Shown here: positions 53,774 through 63,690 of the stretch, piece after piece
Position numbering within the stretch: position 1 is the first letter of the stretch
Layout: each line of letters starts with the position of its first letter
Source of the DNA: Tropicibacter sp. R16_0
Lineage (GTDB): Bacteria > Pseudomonadota > Alphaproteobacteria > Rhodobacterales > Rhodobacteraceae
DNA: 64,000 nucleotides
Direction: 5' to 3'
NCBI RefSeq assembly: GCF_017743935.1
Contig: NZ_JAGHRE010000010.1
Coordinates: forward strand, 1 to 64,000
The notes under the pieces: generated by a model
The model's input: only the letters and a program-made list of their open reading frames with translations
Told to the model about the DNA's origin: nothing
Databases searched by the model: none
Made by a program: the position numbers and the translations under genes

Positions 53774-55269
53774 CCGCGCTTGAGATTGGGATTGCATCTT
53801 TCCCCACGCTGATGGTGCTGATTTTCCTGCGGGTGCCGATTGGGCTGGCGATGTTTCTGGTGGGGCTGGTGGGCCTTGTCTGGGTCACCGATGGAACACA
53901 GGTGGCATTCGCGCGCCTGAAGAACGAGACTTACACGACCTTTTCCAGCTATTCGCTGACCATCGTGCCAATGTTCCTGCTGATGGGGCATTTCGCAACC
54001 TTGGGCGGCATGTCGAATGCGCTGTTCAAGGCGGCTGAGGGCTGGCTGGGTCACCGCAAGGGCGGTGTTGCGATGGCCTCCATTGGAGCCTGTGCCGGGT
54101 TTGGCGCGATCTGCGGATCATCATTGGCCACGGCGGCCACCATGGGGCGCGTGGCCCTGCCCGAGTTGAAGCAATACGGCTATGCGGGCGGGTTTTCGAC
54201 CGCGACCCTAGCGGCGGGGGGCACGCTGGGCATCCTGATCCCGCCCTCGGTCGTGCTGGTGATCTATGCGATCCTGACCGAGCAGAACATCGCCAAACTG
54301 TTTCTTGCGGCATTCATCCCGGGCATCATGGCGGCGTTGGGCTATGTGATCGCGATCTCGGTTTATGTACGGCTTTACCCTGAAAGTGCCGGCACCCGGC
54401 CTGCGGTGCCCTACTCCGAACGGTTTGCAGCCCTTGTTCAAGTCTGGCCGGTGCTTCTGGTCTTTGGCTTGGTGGTGGGCGGCATTTATCTGGGCTGGTT
54501 CACCCCGACCGAAGGGGCCGCGGTTGGAGCGTTCGGTACGGCTGTGATTGCGTTCTTCAATGGTGGTCTGACACGCAGTTCTCTGGTCGAGAGTTTCACC
54601 GTCACTGCCCGCTCGACCGCGATGATCTTTTTCATCGTGCTGGGGGCCGGGTTCTACAATGGCTTTCTGGCGCTGACACAGGTGCCGCAAGAGCTGTCAA
54701 ACTATGTGGTCAGCCAGGGCTTTAGCCCATGGATGGTTCTGGCACTGATCCTGTGTTTCTATCTGGTCTTCGGCTGCCTGATGGACAGCCTTTCGATGAT
54801 CCTGCTGACGATCCCGATCTTTTTCCCGGTGATCTCAGCGATGGACTTCGATCTGGTGAACCTGGCCGCTTTGCAGGCCGACGCCGCGCGCGAGGTTCTT
54901 GCGGCCGGCGTGCCCGAAGGGATGGCAGCCGAGACGCTGGCGTCGATCAAAGAGGCGATTGCCAACGGGACCGAGCTGACCCGGGCCGAAATGAAAGAGC
55001 TGGGCATTCGGATAACCAAAGGCATGGCCAACCGGATGGAGGCCGAATTTGTGGCAATCTGGTTCGGCATCCTGGTGCTGATCGTGGTCGAGGTCGGGTT
55101 GATCACCCCCCCGGTGGGGATGAACCTGTTCATCATCAACGCAATGGACCGGAAGACCCCGATGATCGAGACCTACAAGGCCGTCATGTTCTTTGTCGGC
55201 TCGGACATCATCCGGGTGATCATCCTGGTGGCCTTTCCGTCGATCACGTTGTTCCTGTTGGCCCTGTAG
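53770..55269 (+). CDS. TRAP transporter large permease, DctM family
   Basis: A 499-residue membrane protein of about 12 helices. DctM signatures: ASIGACAGFGAICGSSLATA and LAAGGTLGILIPPSVVLVIY. Start codon is TTG 53770 within the overlap, supported by GGAGG 10 bases upstream. A polar insert of about 75 residues near residue 370 (FDLVNLAALQADAAREVLAA) lengthens it relative to most family members (about 430). Sodium-driven importer with DctP and DctQ. Confidence 0.92.
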   Translation: MTALEIGIASFPTLMVLIFLRVPIGLAMFLVGLVGLVWVTDGTQVAFARLKNETYTTFSSYSLTIVPMFLLMGHFATLGGMSNALFKAAEGWLGHRKGGVAMASIGACAGFGAICGSSLATAATMGRVALPELKQYGYAGGFSTATLAAGGTLGILIPPSVVLVIYAILTEQNIAKLFLAAFIPGIMAALGYVIAISVYVRLYPESAGTRPAVPYSERFAALVQVWPVLLVFGLVVGGIYLGWFTPTEGAAVGAFGTAVIAFFNGGLTRSSLVESFTVTARSTAMIFFIVLGAGFYNGFLALTQVPQELSNYVVSQGFSPWMVLALILCFYLVFGCLMDSLSMILLTIPIFFPVISAMDFDLVNLAALQADAAREVLAAGVPEGMAAETLASIKEAIANGTELTRAEMKELGIRITKGMANRMEAEFVAIWFGILVLIVVEVGLITPPVGMNLFIINAMDRKTPMIETYKAVMFFVGSDIIRVIILVAFPSITLFLLAL

Positions 55270-55429
55270 CGCACGCGACAGCCCGCCCAATTGGGCCAGC
55301 AGCTTCACGCAATCGAGCACGTTTTGTCCATGTCACAACATGGGCCAGACCAGGAATGCTGCACACACATCTTGCAAGTTCCCGGCTCGTCGTGGGCTTG
55401 AAGCAGGTTCAAAACCCGTAGCCTGTCGT

Positions 55430-55453
55430 GTTGCACACCGATGGGTGTGCAAC
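55430..55453 (+). terminator. Terminator downstream of the TRAP operon
   Basis: GTTGCACACC and GGTGTGCAAC form a perfect 10-bp stem with loop GATG, followed by CGATTTT. It lies about 160 bases after the dctM stop. No gene is seen in 55270-55610. Confidence 0.7.
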
Positions 55454-55562
55454 CGATTTTCCCAGCAAATTCAATGAGTGTGGCGACCCCGGCAGGAGGG
55501 GTCTCTATGTCGTCGAGAGCACTGATAACTCATTGATTAAGAGAATATTTTTGAGAAACTTT

Positions 55563-55597
55563 GTGGTGTCCAAGCCGCGTGGTGTATGGGACACCAC
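55563..55597 (-). terminator. Candidate terminator after the restriction-modification operon
   Basis: GTGGTGTCC and GGACACCAC form a perfect 9-bp stem around 17 bases that contain another GTGGTGT. It lies 14 bases after the stop of the last minus-strand gene. Beyond it that strand is AT-rich but lacks a strict T run. Confidence 0.5.
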
Positions 55598-55610
55598 TGC
55601 CCGAAGCAGA

Positions 55611-56333
55611 CTACCAGGCCACTTGAAGTTCCAAGTCTTCGGATATCGAAAAAATCCCCTTTTCTTTAAGTGATGCTACACAAGCTCTTATTGGTTCACG
55701 CTCTATACAACAGCTAGCGTGTTCACGATGGGCGCATCGAAAAGGTCGGTTGATACAATCCTGCGATGACAAATGAGCGAAAACCACTTCGATCGCTTTG
55801 TTTACGTCAAGTTTACCATGCCAATCACTCACAGATTGCAGGACGCAAACCTCTCCAGTTGTGTCATTGAGCTTCGTTAGTGCCTCCCTTAACGCTTTTT
55901 GACCAACCAACAATGCCAAAAGCCCGGAAGTCAGAAGCGCATCGACTAAAGCGCAACCTGCAGACAATGATGCGGCTTTTGCAGACAACCAATATCGCTT
56001 CTGCATAACCATCATACCAATGGTTCCAGGCGGGAAGTTCGGTGCGCGAAACTCGGTGGTTATCTTTCCGTCATCGTTTCCCAGAATCGAGTTGAGTGCT
56101 TCGACGATGGCATCGACATCTTGCGATCGACCAGAGAAGTCGCAGCCGGAAACTTTCGAGAGGTTTTTCAATAGCTCAATCTCAGAAAGGTCATTTTTTA
56201 CTATCGTTGATTCCTGCAATCGCTCTTCCTCGCCAACTTCAATCATGGATGAATATTGATTCAACTTCAGATTGCAGCACTTTGGATCTAGTGTCACCTT
56301 TTTGTTTGAGGGTTTTCTGGGTGCAGTGCCCAA
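55611..56333 (-). CDS. Unidentified protein in the restriction-modification operon
   Basis: A 240-residue protein (TTG start 56333) or 211 residues from ATG 56246; neither start has a good ribosome-binding site. One hydrophobic segment near residues 115-145 (AKAASLSAGCALVDALLTSG) could be a membrane or buried helix; the C-terminal third is rich in Cys and His (CINRPFRCAHREHASCC). The gene is visibly more AT-rich than its neighbours, a sign of transfer. It begins 21 bases after hsdR, so it is probably co-transcribed. No family recognised. Confidence 0.6.
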   Translation of the reverse strand: MGTAPRKPSNKKVTLDPKCCNLKLNQYSSMIEVGEEERLQESTIVKNDLSEIELLKNLSKVSGCDFSGRSQDVDAIVEALNSILGNDDGKITTEFRAPNFPPGTIGMMVMQKRYWLSAKAASLSAGCALVDALLTSGLLALLVGQKALREALTKLNDTTGEVCVLQSVSDWHGKLDVNKAIEVVFAHLSSQDCINRPFRCAHREHASCCIEREPIRACVASLKEKGIFSISEDLELQVAW

Positions 56334-56354
56334 CGATCACAGTGCACGACAAAC

Positions 56355-59321
56355 TTACCCACCTTGAGCCTGCCTCTGCGCTCTCTTGAAGAAGTGCCTA
56401 GTTGCCTGCTCTCGTGCTTCCTTGTCCGTCATCACAACACTCTTCATCTCATTGTCTTGCTGGAACATCCTCACCATGCCTTGAAAGAAGGCCTGAGAGA
56501 ACGCGTTGTAGACTACGTCAGCAGGGTTGTTCCGCATCATGTCGAGCATCTCATCGTCGAGGATTTCACGGTTCACCCTTTCGAAGCGCAAGAAGTCCTC
56601 GCGCGTGAAGTTGGTTCCGTGACGGTCATTGAAAGAGCCAATGATCTCAGAAAGCGACTTTTCTTCCTCCTCAGTGTAAGGGTTCGCACCGAACTCCGTG
56701 ATGGGCTGAAGTGTAGTGGTTTCGCCAGCCTGCAGCGAAGCATTGCCCTCAGCTTCTTGCTGCAGCCGGAAAGCCGATAGCTCAAGCATTTCGTCCGACA
56801 CTTCGATGTCGGGTGGCACATCCCGAGAAGGCAGCAAGCGCGACAACCATGAGGTATAGGCATAGAGCTTTTCGAGCCAAGGGTCGTGCAGCTTCACTAC
56901 TTGAGCAACAAAAGTGTAGAAACGGGCAAAGCTCTTGAGAAGCTGCCGGAACTCCTCCTTCTGTGCCTCATCCTCGTCCAGTTCAAAGCGAGACACGGCC
57001 AACCGAACAGTGCCTTCGAGTTCGAGCCTGTCCTGAGTGTCCAGTTCTCCCTTGAAGAAGCGTTCGGCAAACCGCTCCACCTCGTCAGAGATCACGTAAG
57101 ACGAACCCGATATGCGTTGTTCGAGATCGTAAATCTGGTTCAGGTCCGTTCGCTCCTCAAGTGCCGTCACTTCGAAGAACGGCGAGAAGGCCTCTTTGAT
57201 TTCGTCCATAGTGTTTTGGAAGTCGAGTATGAAGGTGCGCTCCTTGTTTGCACGCGTCCTGTTGAGCCGCGCTAGCGTTTGCACCGCCTGAAGACCAGCT
57301 AGCTTCTTATCCACATACATGGCCACGAGTTTGGGTTGGTCGAAGCCCGTCTGATACTTCTCGGCGACAACCAGTATCTGGAACTCGTCACCATCAAAAC
57401 GTTTCGGAAGTTCAGTCTCGGGGAACCCGTTAGCGCCTGCTTCGGTCCACACCTGATCGTCCACCTCAAGGTCACCCGAAAAGGCAACAAGCGCCTTCAA
57501 GTCCGAGTATCCCTTCCCTTCAATGTAGGCGTTGATTTGCTGCCAGTAGCGCAGCGCATGCTCTCGGCTTTGGGTCACAACCATTGCCTTGGCTTTGCCG
57601 CCTAGTTCCTTGGCCACATGTCGGCGGAAGTGCTCTACGATCACCTCGACCTTCTGGTCTATCGCGCTTGGATGCAGCGAAGCGTATCGGGCGACCCTCG
57701 CTTGGGCTTTCCGTCCTTTGAACTCCGGGTCATCCTCAATGGCCTTCTCCAACTGGTAGTAGGCCTTGTAGGTCGAATAGTTCTGAAGAACGTCTAGGAT
57801 AAATTTTTCCTCGATAGCCTGTCGCATTGAATAAAGATGGAAAGGGTGCGGCTTTCCGTCAGAGCCAATGCGCCCAAACCGTTCCAGTGTCACGTTTCGG
57901 GGGGTAGCGGTGAAAGCCAGGAACGAGATGTTCTTCTGCGGTCCCCTCGCGGCTTGGTGGGCAAGTATGAGGTCTTCGATTTCATCTGAACTGGATGCCG
58001 CGCGGGTCAGTGCATCGGACATAGCCTGAGCCGCCTTGCCAGACTGCGAGGAGTGAGCTTCATCGATAATCACCGCGAAGTTCTTCGAGGACTGCCCAGA
58101 GATGGCGGCAAGGTGTTCCGTTCCAAATTTCTGAATGGTCGTGATGATGATACGAGCACCGTCCTCGATGGCTTTCTTGAGGTCGCGAGAGGTTCCGTCG
58201 ATTTTCTTCACCACACCTTCGGTCTGGGCAAAGCCGCCTATGGTGTTCTGCAACTGCCGGTCCAGAACCAGCCGGTCAGTTACGATAATTGCCGTGTCAA
58301 ATAGTGGCAGATCGTCATCATCATGAAGGTTAATGATCTGGTGAGCGGTCCACGCGATGGTGTTGGACTTGCCAGACCCTGCACTGTGCTGAATGAGATA
58401 GTTTTGCCCAGCGCCTTGGGACTTCGCGTCCGCCAGCAGTTTCCGCACTGCGTCCAACTGTTGAAAGCGGGGAAAGATCAGCGCTTCCTTGCTGCCACCG
58501 CGTTCGAGATGGATGAAGCGGCCAATCAGGTCCAGTAGCACCTCACGCGACAGCACCGCTTTGCCATCCGGCAAGTCTTTGTAGAGATACGCCGTTCGGT
58601 TCTCCCCAAGCACATCGGGGTTCCCTGCCCCCCCGTCACGGCCCCTATTGAGTGGTAGAAAGCGCGTCTTGCCATTCATCAGGCGGGTTGTCATCGACAC
58701 GTTATCTTGGTCCACCGCTAGGTGCACGATAGCGCCTCGCTTGAAGGTCAGCAGAGGCTCACCTGCAGGCGAACGGTCCTTGCGATACTGGCGTTCGGCA
58801 TGCTTGAAGCTCTGCCGAGTCAGCAGGTTCTTCACCTCCAGCGTCGTCACCGGAATGCCGTTCACGAAGGTCACGAGGTCAATGGCGTTCCTGTTCTTGG
58901 CCGAATAAGTCACCTGTCGCATCACAGAAAGAATGTTGGCCTCATACAGACGGGTCAGGTCGGGGTTCAGGTTGGAGGCCGGTTTGAAGAAGCACAGCGA
59001 GAACCGGATGTTTGGCACCAGCTTAATGCCCTCACGCAGAACCACATGGGTCGGGTTCTGCCTTAGTGCTTGCTCAAGACGCTTCAGAACCTCGACTTCA
59101 GCCTGTGCGCTGTAGTGATCTTCCAGCGTCTGCCAAGCCTCTGGTTGCGTGGACTTGAGAAAGCGGAACAGCAACTTCGTGTCGAGCGCGTAGGCAACAT
59201 CGTAATGAGACGGGCAGTCGCGTTCGACGTATCCTTGCTCGCCAGTTAGGCAGGCAACGATGTGCTCCTCGAAGACCTTCTCCTGATGAATATCGGCGGT
59301 CGTATGGGTTTGATCGGACAT
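56355..59321 (-). CDS. hsdR: Type I restriction enzyme subunit R
   Basis: A 988-residue HsdR. N-terminal nuclease domain with Asp in NAIDLVTFVNG and E-x-K in TTLEVKN (about residues 148-164); Walker A HSAGSGKSNTIAW (about 312); DEAH box VIIDEAHSSQ (about 420); helicase motif VI-like region LARLNRTRANKE. It translocates DNA and cuts unmethylated DNA with the HsdM/HsdS complex. Start ATG 59321 overlaps the preceding gene's stop (ATGA) and has AGGG upstream. Confidence 0.96.
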   Translation of the reverse strand: MSDQTHTTADIHQEKVFEEHIVACLTGEQGYVERDCPSHYDVAYALDTKLLFRFLKSTQPEAWQTLEDHYSAQAEVEVLKRLEQALRQNPTHVVLREGIKLVPNIRFSLCFFKPASNLNPDLTRLYEANILSVMRQVTYSAKNRNAIDLVTFVNGIPVTTLEVKNLLTRQSFKHAERQYRKDRSPAGEPLLTFKRGAIVHLAVDQDNVSMTTRLMNGKTRFLPLNRGRDGGAGNPDVLGENRTAYLYKDLPDGKAVLSREVLLDLIGRFIHLERGGSKEALIFPRFQQLDAVRKLLADAKSQGAGQNYLIQHSAGSGKSNTIAWTAHQIINLHDDDDLPLFDTAIIVTDRLVLDRQLQNTIGGFAQTEGVVKKIDGTSRDLKKAIEDGARIIITTIQKFGTEHLAAISGQSSKNFAVIIDEAHSSQSGKAAQAMSDALTRAASSSDEIEDLILAHQAARGPQKNISFLAFTATPRNVTLERFGRIGSDGKPHPFHLYSMRQAIEEKFILDVLQNYSTYKAYYQLEKAIEDDPEFKGRKAQARVARYASLHPSAIDQKVEVIVEHFRRHVAKELGGKAKAMVVTQSREHALRYWQQINAYIEGKGYSDLKALVAFSGDLEVDDQVWTEAGANGFPETELPKRFDGDEFQILVVAEKYQTGFDQPKLVAMYVDKKLAGLQAVQTLARLNRTRANKERTFILDFQNTMDEIKEAFSPFFEVTALEERTDLNQIYDLEQRISGSSYVISDEVERFAERFFKGELDTQDRLELEGTVRLAVSRFELDEDEAQKEEFRQLLKSFARFYTFVAQVVKLHDPWLEKLYAYTSWLSRLLPSRDVPPDIEVSDEMLELSAFRLQQEAEGNASLQAGETTTLQPITEFGANPYTEEEEKSLSEIIGSFNDRHGTNFTREDFLRFERVNREILDDEMLDMMRNNPADVVYNAFSQAFFQGMVRMFQQDNEMKSVVMTDKEAREQATRHFFKRAQRQAQGG

Positions 59322-60163
59322 CAAAACTGCCCTCTAATATCTGAAATTCGTTTCGACATTAAACCACGCAGCCGCAGAAGATGCCTCACTTGTGCCGGAA
59401 GCTGTGTCACGTCGGCAAAGGGTGCACCGTGAGCCACCACGTTCCTCAGCTCTCTGATTTCGTCGCTCTCGTTGCTCACCCATAGCGCGTAGTGGGTGCC
59501 CTCGAAGCAATGAGGCAGCAAATCGAGCTTGACTGCAAAATCCACAGACAGAATGGGCTGACCTACGCTATCGTTCTTGCCAGCGCGCTTCAGACCTGCA
59601 CGCAACTTTCCTGCAAGGTGAGCCGCAATCCGCGCCTCCCAATCTGCCGTGTCAGGGAAGCGGGCTTTGATAAGGTCGCCCATAAGTCGCTCAACGTCGA
59701 TGATTTGAGCAAACAAGGCGGTCCTAACAGGGAGGCGTTCGAGGTCGAATGGCGTCACCAACCCTACGATTTCGCTCTCTGAGCTTACAAGCTCAACCGG
59801 ATGTCCGCTCAAACCATTGATGTAGACAAGCAGGTTCCTTTTGGACGGATGCGCCTTGTCTAGAGCGGATGTGTCCGCACAATCAGCTGCTCGGGCAGAC
59901 GGATTGCGAAAAGGGATACTGTCGCGATGAAGCAGACCGAGAACCGGAGCGGCAATGTCCGTCGGGTCATTGGAAGCGACTACGGGAACGGCGTCGAAAA
60001 CCTCGGAGACGCGCTCCATAACACTGTGCGCCGGTTCATCGGCACTGCAACAAATGAACTGCTCCCGAGGCGTCATTATGTTGGAAAGCGTAAGCTGTCC
60101 CTGAACACTCATCAGGTCGCTCAGATGACGCTCGTCGGAGAATTCAACCACCGCTGCATTCAT
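59321..60163 (-). CDS. CBS-like/HEPN-like protein inside a type I restriction operon
   Basis: A 280-residue protein. Residues about 24-143 resemble a CBS pair (LSNIMTPREQFICCSADEPA; later SESEIVGLVTPFDLERLPV), the adenine-nucleotide-sensing module. Residues 144-268 are helical and contain RELRNVVAHGAPF, giving R240-N241-x3-H245, the catalytic motif of HEPN ribonucleases. The gene lies between hsdS and hsdR with ATGA overlaps on both sides and a GGAG ribosome-binding site. In E. coli prr loci the same slot holds the PrrC anticodon nuclease. I infer an RNase effector gated by nucleotides; the domain calls are by eye. Confidence 0.7.
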   Translation of the reverse strand: MNAAVVEFSDERHLSDLMSVQGQLTLSNIMTPREQFICCSADEPAHSVMERVSEVFDAVPVVASNDPTDIAAPVLGLLHRDSIPFRNPSARAADCADTSALDKAHPSKRNLLVYINGLSGHPVELVSSESEIVGLVTPFDLERLPVRTALFAQIIDVERLMGDLIKARFPDTADWEARIAAHLAGKLRAGLKRAGKNDSVGQPILSVDFAVKLDLLPHCFEGTHYALWVSNESDEIRELRNVVAHGAPFADVTQLPAQVRHLLRLRGLMSKRISDIRGQF

Positions 60164-61485
60164 GCGCCCATCTCCTCTTGAATGGCGTCGAGGCGGCGGT
60201 CGGGGGTGCCGGATTTGGCGTAGGTCGTGACGTCGATCTGACCTGTTACCGCGGCGGTGATCAGGGCGGAGCGGTATTCTTTGAGGCGGTCGATGGAGGC
60301 GTTCACACTGCTCTTTGTAGCAGCGTAGCGTTCCCCATCCCTTTTTACCTTCCCAGAGATTTCTCCTTGGACGCTTAGTGGCGGCAACGGAAATGCAAGG
60401 TTTGCGTATTTCTCAGCGCTTACATTTTGGATGGTCGCCTGAATATTCGTTCCAAGAATATGGTTCCAGAATTGATCAGTTGAGGTGAAACACTTGAGGA
60501 AGTCTGGCGAAACGAGCTGCCTGTTGACGCGGGCGCGAATTAGGTAACCAGCGTAGCAACATTCGCCCATGTGTTCTCGGTAGATGAAAGACTTGCCAAC
60601 CGTGGCACCGCTCCGCGCAAAGAGAATGTCGCCATCTTCAAGGATGTAGTCACGGATGCGTTCACGCGGAAGGCTCTTGAAGGTGTCATCACGCAGATTG
60701 CCATCCGCAGCGATGTCGGTGATGCGAATGTAGCGAACATCGTCTGGATCGTCGCCGTCTGAAGGTTCGTTCGCGCCATATACCAATCCAGCGACCAAGA
60801 CATGTTTCAGTCGCCACATCCGATGATCGAGCGCTAGTTTTTCGAATAAAGACGAAACATCGCGTCTCGCCTTCTCCCCCAGCAACGCCACCAACCCCTG
60901 CTTTTTCTCGATCAGCAGGTCTATTCTTGCGGTTTCACGGTCCAGAAAGTCGGCGATTTGGCGTTGGGTCGCGTGGTCGGGGACGGGCACTTGGATTCTT
61001 CCAAGAGCACCCATTCCGATGTTCTGCTGGGTTCCCCACGACCAATTGATAGCAATCGCGTCTTGAACGATCTGACTGCGGATTGCGTGAAGCACAAAGC
61101 GACTGTCCATCGACGGTTTCGAGCGGACAACCGCCAGCGGTGACCAGATGTTGAAGTCTGTATCTTCGCCGACCATCGCTGACTTGCCGGTCGTCGCACC
61201 AGATTTCACGACATAGATGTCGCCGGTCTCAGGAGAATACTTGCGCGAGTAACGGCGATTATCCGTCTCTGAGATGAACCCCCGGCGACGAGCGAAGTCG
61301 ATCTTTCCATCCTGTATCGCCTCAGCAGAGATGAATACGACGCCTTCATCTAGGAACTCGGGTGTCTCGTGGGGACCATCCGTGATCGGCGTTGAGACGA
61401 TCATCTTGATCGGCAGAACCTGCCAGTCGCTTGGGAGACCCGATGCCCAAGCGGGTTTGGCGAAGCGCGAACTGTCGACGCTCAT
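60160..61485 (-). CDS. hsdS: Type I restriction enzyme specificity subunit S
   Basis: A 441-residue HsdS with two target-recognition domains (roughly residues 15-150 and 215-360), each followed by a conserved helical spacer: ATQRQIADFLDRETARIDLL is the central one. Recurrent segments DIYVVKSGATTGKSAMVGED and DILFARSGATVGKSFIYREH mark equivalent places in the two halves. It sets the bipartite DNA target; the sequence recognised cannot be predicted here. ATGA overlap with hsdM. Confidence 0.95.
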   Translation of the reverse strand: MSVDSSRFAKPAWASGLPSDWQVLPIKMIVSTPITDGPHETPEFLDEGVVFISAEAIQDGKIDFARRRGFISETDNRRYSRKYSPETGDIYVVKSGATTGKSAMVGEDTDFNIWSPLAVVRSKPSMDSRFVLHAIRSQIVQDAIAINWSWGTQQNIGMGALGRIQVPVPDHATQRQIADFLDRETARIDLLIEKKQGLVALLGEKARRDVSSLFEKLALDHRMWRLKHVLVAGLVYGANEPSDGDDPDDVRYIRITDIAADGNLRDDTFKSLPRERIRDYILEDGDILFARSGATVGKSFIYREHMGECCYAGYLIRARVNRQLVSPDFLKCFTSTDQFWNHILGTNIQATIQNVSAEKYANLAFPLPPLSVQGEISGKVKRDGERYAATKSSVNASIDRLKEYRSALITAAVTGQIDVTTYAKSGTPDRRLDAIQEEMGA

Positions 61486-63506
61486 TCAACTACCTCCTGC
61501 AGCAGATTTGCGATCTCTGCTTCCAGCGCCTTCAACTCGGCGTCGATCTCTTCGAGCGGGCGGGGTGAGACGTATTTGTAGAAGTAGCGGTTGAAGTTGA
61601 TCTCATACCCGACACGCCCGACGCCGCCATCCTGCGCGTCGGTGTGGGTCTTATCCACCCAGGCATCAGGAACGAAGGGTAAAACCTCACGTTTTACATA
61701 ATCCTGCCACTCCTCGTTCAGCGGCACCAGTTCATGGTCTCGCAAATCAGTGTCGGGTTCGGGGTTGCCTCTTCGATCAGTGCAGACAATGGCTTCCTCG
61801 TCCCGCTCTGATAGTGCCGAAAACACTGTCTTCTTGACAGGCGCACCAATCCTCACACCAGCCCCCTTGAGCGCCTCCGCCAGAGCCTGATCGAACACAG
61901 CGCGGTCCATCCAGCGATGGCCCTGAGGCAGCCCTTCTCGTAGCACCTGAAGTACACCCTTACGGTCCCCTTCATCCAGCCGCATGAATGGCTTTGCCTC
62001 CTGCAACGCCTCAAGCCGTTCCTCGGTTATCTCGAAAGCTAGCTTAAGCGGGCGCTCCACACGAATTTCCCGATGGCCAAAGTCGATGGCGTCGAAGATC
62101 TTAGAGAACTCGCCCCAACCAGAACTGCCGTTCAACATGTCAGAGTAGATGCGGGTGATCTCGTCACAGGCCTCTTCAGGGATTTCCCGACGCTTGGACC
62201 CGAGGGACTTCCGCATAGATTTCCAGAACCGTTCCCCGCTGGCGTCAATCAGTTGCACCTTGCCGCGCCTTGCAGTGTCCTTGCGGTTGGTCAGCAGCCA
62301 TACATAGGTCTGAATGCCCGTGTTGTAGAAGAGGTCGGTGGGCAGCGCGATGATCGCCTCAACCCAGTCGTTCTCGAGCATCCAGCGGCGGATTTCACTT
62401 TCGCCAGACCCTGCCCCACCCGTGAACAGCGGTGACCCATTCATGACAATGCCAATGCGCGAGCCTTGCTCGTCATGTCGCATCTTCGAGATCATGTGCT
62501 GCAGGAACAGAAGTTGCCCGTCAGAGATGCGTGGCAGGCCAGCCCCGAAGCGCCCTTCTAGGCCTAGCTCTGCGGCCTCATCCTTGATCGGGTCGGCATA
62601 CTTCTTCCAGTCCACGCCATAAGGCGGGTTGGAGAGCATGTAGTGGAAGGACTTGCCCTTGTGCGCGTCCTGCGTGAGCGTGTTGCCGAAGGCGATGTTC
62701 TCGGGGTTGTGCCCCGTCACCAGCATGTCCGACTTACAGATGGCAAAAGACTCAGGGTTCAGTTCCTGTCCGAAGAGTTCGACGCGGATGCGTTCGTTCA
62801 GCTTTTTCATCTCCATCTCGGCAATGGAGAGCATACCACCTGTGCCCGCTGCAGGGTCATATATCTGGCGGATAACACCAGAGCCTGTGAGCGCGTCCTT
62901 GTCATTAATCAGCAGCAGCGAAACGATCAGGCGGATGACTTCACGGGGCGTGTAGTGTTCCCCTGCGGTCTCGTTCGAGATTTCCGAGAAGCGGCGTATG
63001 AGGTCTTCGAACAGGTAACCCATCTCAAGGTTGGAAATGGCGTTCGGGTGAAGGTCGATCTGAGATAACCTATCAAACACCTGGAACAGCAAGCCAGCAT
63101 CGTTCAGGCGCTTGAGTTGGTCGGTGAATAGGAACTTCTCGAGGAAGATGTCACGGACGTTGCCGGAAAACTTGGTGATGTAGTCGATCAGGTTCTTGTG
63201 GATGTCCTTGGCGTCCTGCCCCTTGAGCGATGCGAAGGTGAACCGCGAAAGGTTGTAGAGTTGGATGTTCTGACCAACCACGCCCGACAACAACGTGTCT
63301 CGCGCGTCATCGTCCATCTCATAGGGAAGCGACGCGGCCATATCCAACACGGCCTGTTTCGTCTCATCAAGAATGCAGTCCAAGCGACGTAGGACTACGA
63401 AGGGCAGAATGACCTTGCCATACTCCGATTGCTTGAAGTCTCCCCTGAGAAGCTCCGCGATGGACCACACAAAAGACCCTAGCGACTTGACGTCGGCTGC
63501 ACTCAT
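61482..63506 (-). CDS. hsdM: Type I restriction enzyme modification subunit M
   Basis: A 674-residue N6-adenine methyltransferase. SAM motif YDPAAGTGGMLSIAEMEM (about residues 216-233) and catalytic NPPYGVDW (about 293-300). N-terminal HsdM domain starts MSAADVKSLGSFVWSIAELL. About 150 residues longer than E. coli HsdM, with a C-terminal coiled region like that of the long M subunits. Start at ATG 63506 preceded by AAGGGG; the frame extending to 63671 has no conserved residues. First gene of the operon. Confidence 0.95.
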   Translation of the reverse strand: MSAADVKSLGSFVWSIAELLRGDFKQSEYGKVILPFVVLRRLDCILDETKQAVLDMAASLPYEMDDDARDTLLSGVVGQNIQLYNLSRFTFASLKGQDAKDIHKNLIDYITKFSGNVRDIFLEKFLFTDQLKRLNDAGLLFQVFDRLSQIDLHPNAISNLEMGYLFEDLIRRFSEISNETAGEHYTPREVIRLIVSLLLINDKDALTGSGVIRQIYDPAAGTGGMLSIAEMEMKKLNERIRVELFGQELNPESFAICKSDMLVTGHNPENIAFGNTLTQDAHKGKSFHYMLSNPPYGVDWKKYADPIKDEAAELGLEGRFGAGLPRISDGQLLFLQHMISKMRHDEQGSRIGIVMNGSPLFTGGAGSGESEIRRWMLENDWVEAIIALPTDLFYNTGIQTYVWLLTNRKDTARRGKVQLIDASGERFWKSMRKSLGSKRREIPEEACDEITRIYSDMLNGSSGWGEFSKIFDAIDFGHREIRVERPLKLAFEITEERLEALQEAKPFMRLDEGDRKGVLQVLREGLPQGHRWMDRAVFDQALAEALKGAGVRIGAPVKKTVFSALSERDEEAIVCTDRRGNPEPDTDLRDHELVPLNEEWQDYVKREVLPFVPDAWVDKTHTDAQDGGVGRVGYEINFNRYFYKYVSPRPLEEIDAELKALEAEIANLLQEVVE

Positions 63507-63690
63507 CTCTGTCCCCTTTGATAGTTGGTTGAAATCATTAACCATACAGCTAAGGGTTGCAAGTTGTTGGCTTCGCCAATGCCAGAGAAAGCGAAATGGT
63601 TTCGCCGGAAAAATCTGAGGCCCAGAGATAGATAATGCTGCACCGCGCTTCCCCCCGTGGGGGTGCGTCATCCGAAGTGTATCCAGAGAT

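Noticed and set aside
55401-55420. tRNA T-arm-like sequence GGTTCAAA
   Set aside because: No acceptor, D or anticodon stems fold around it, so it is chance.
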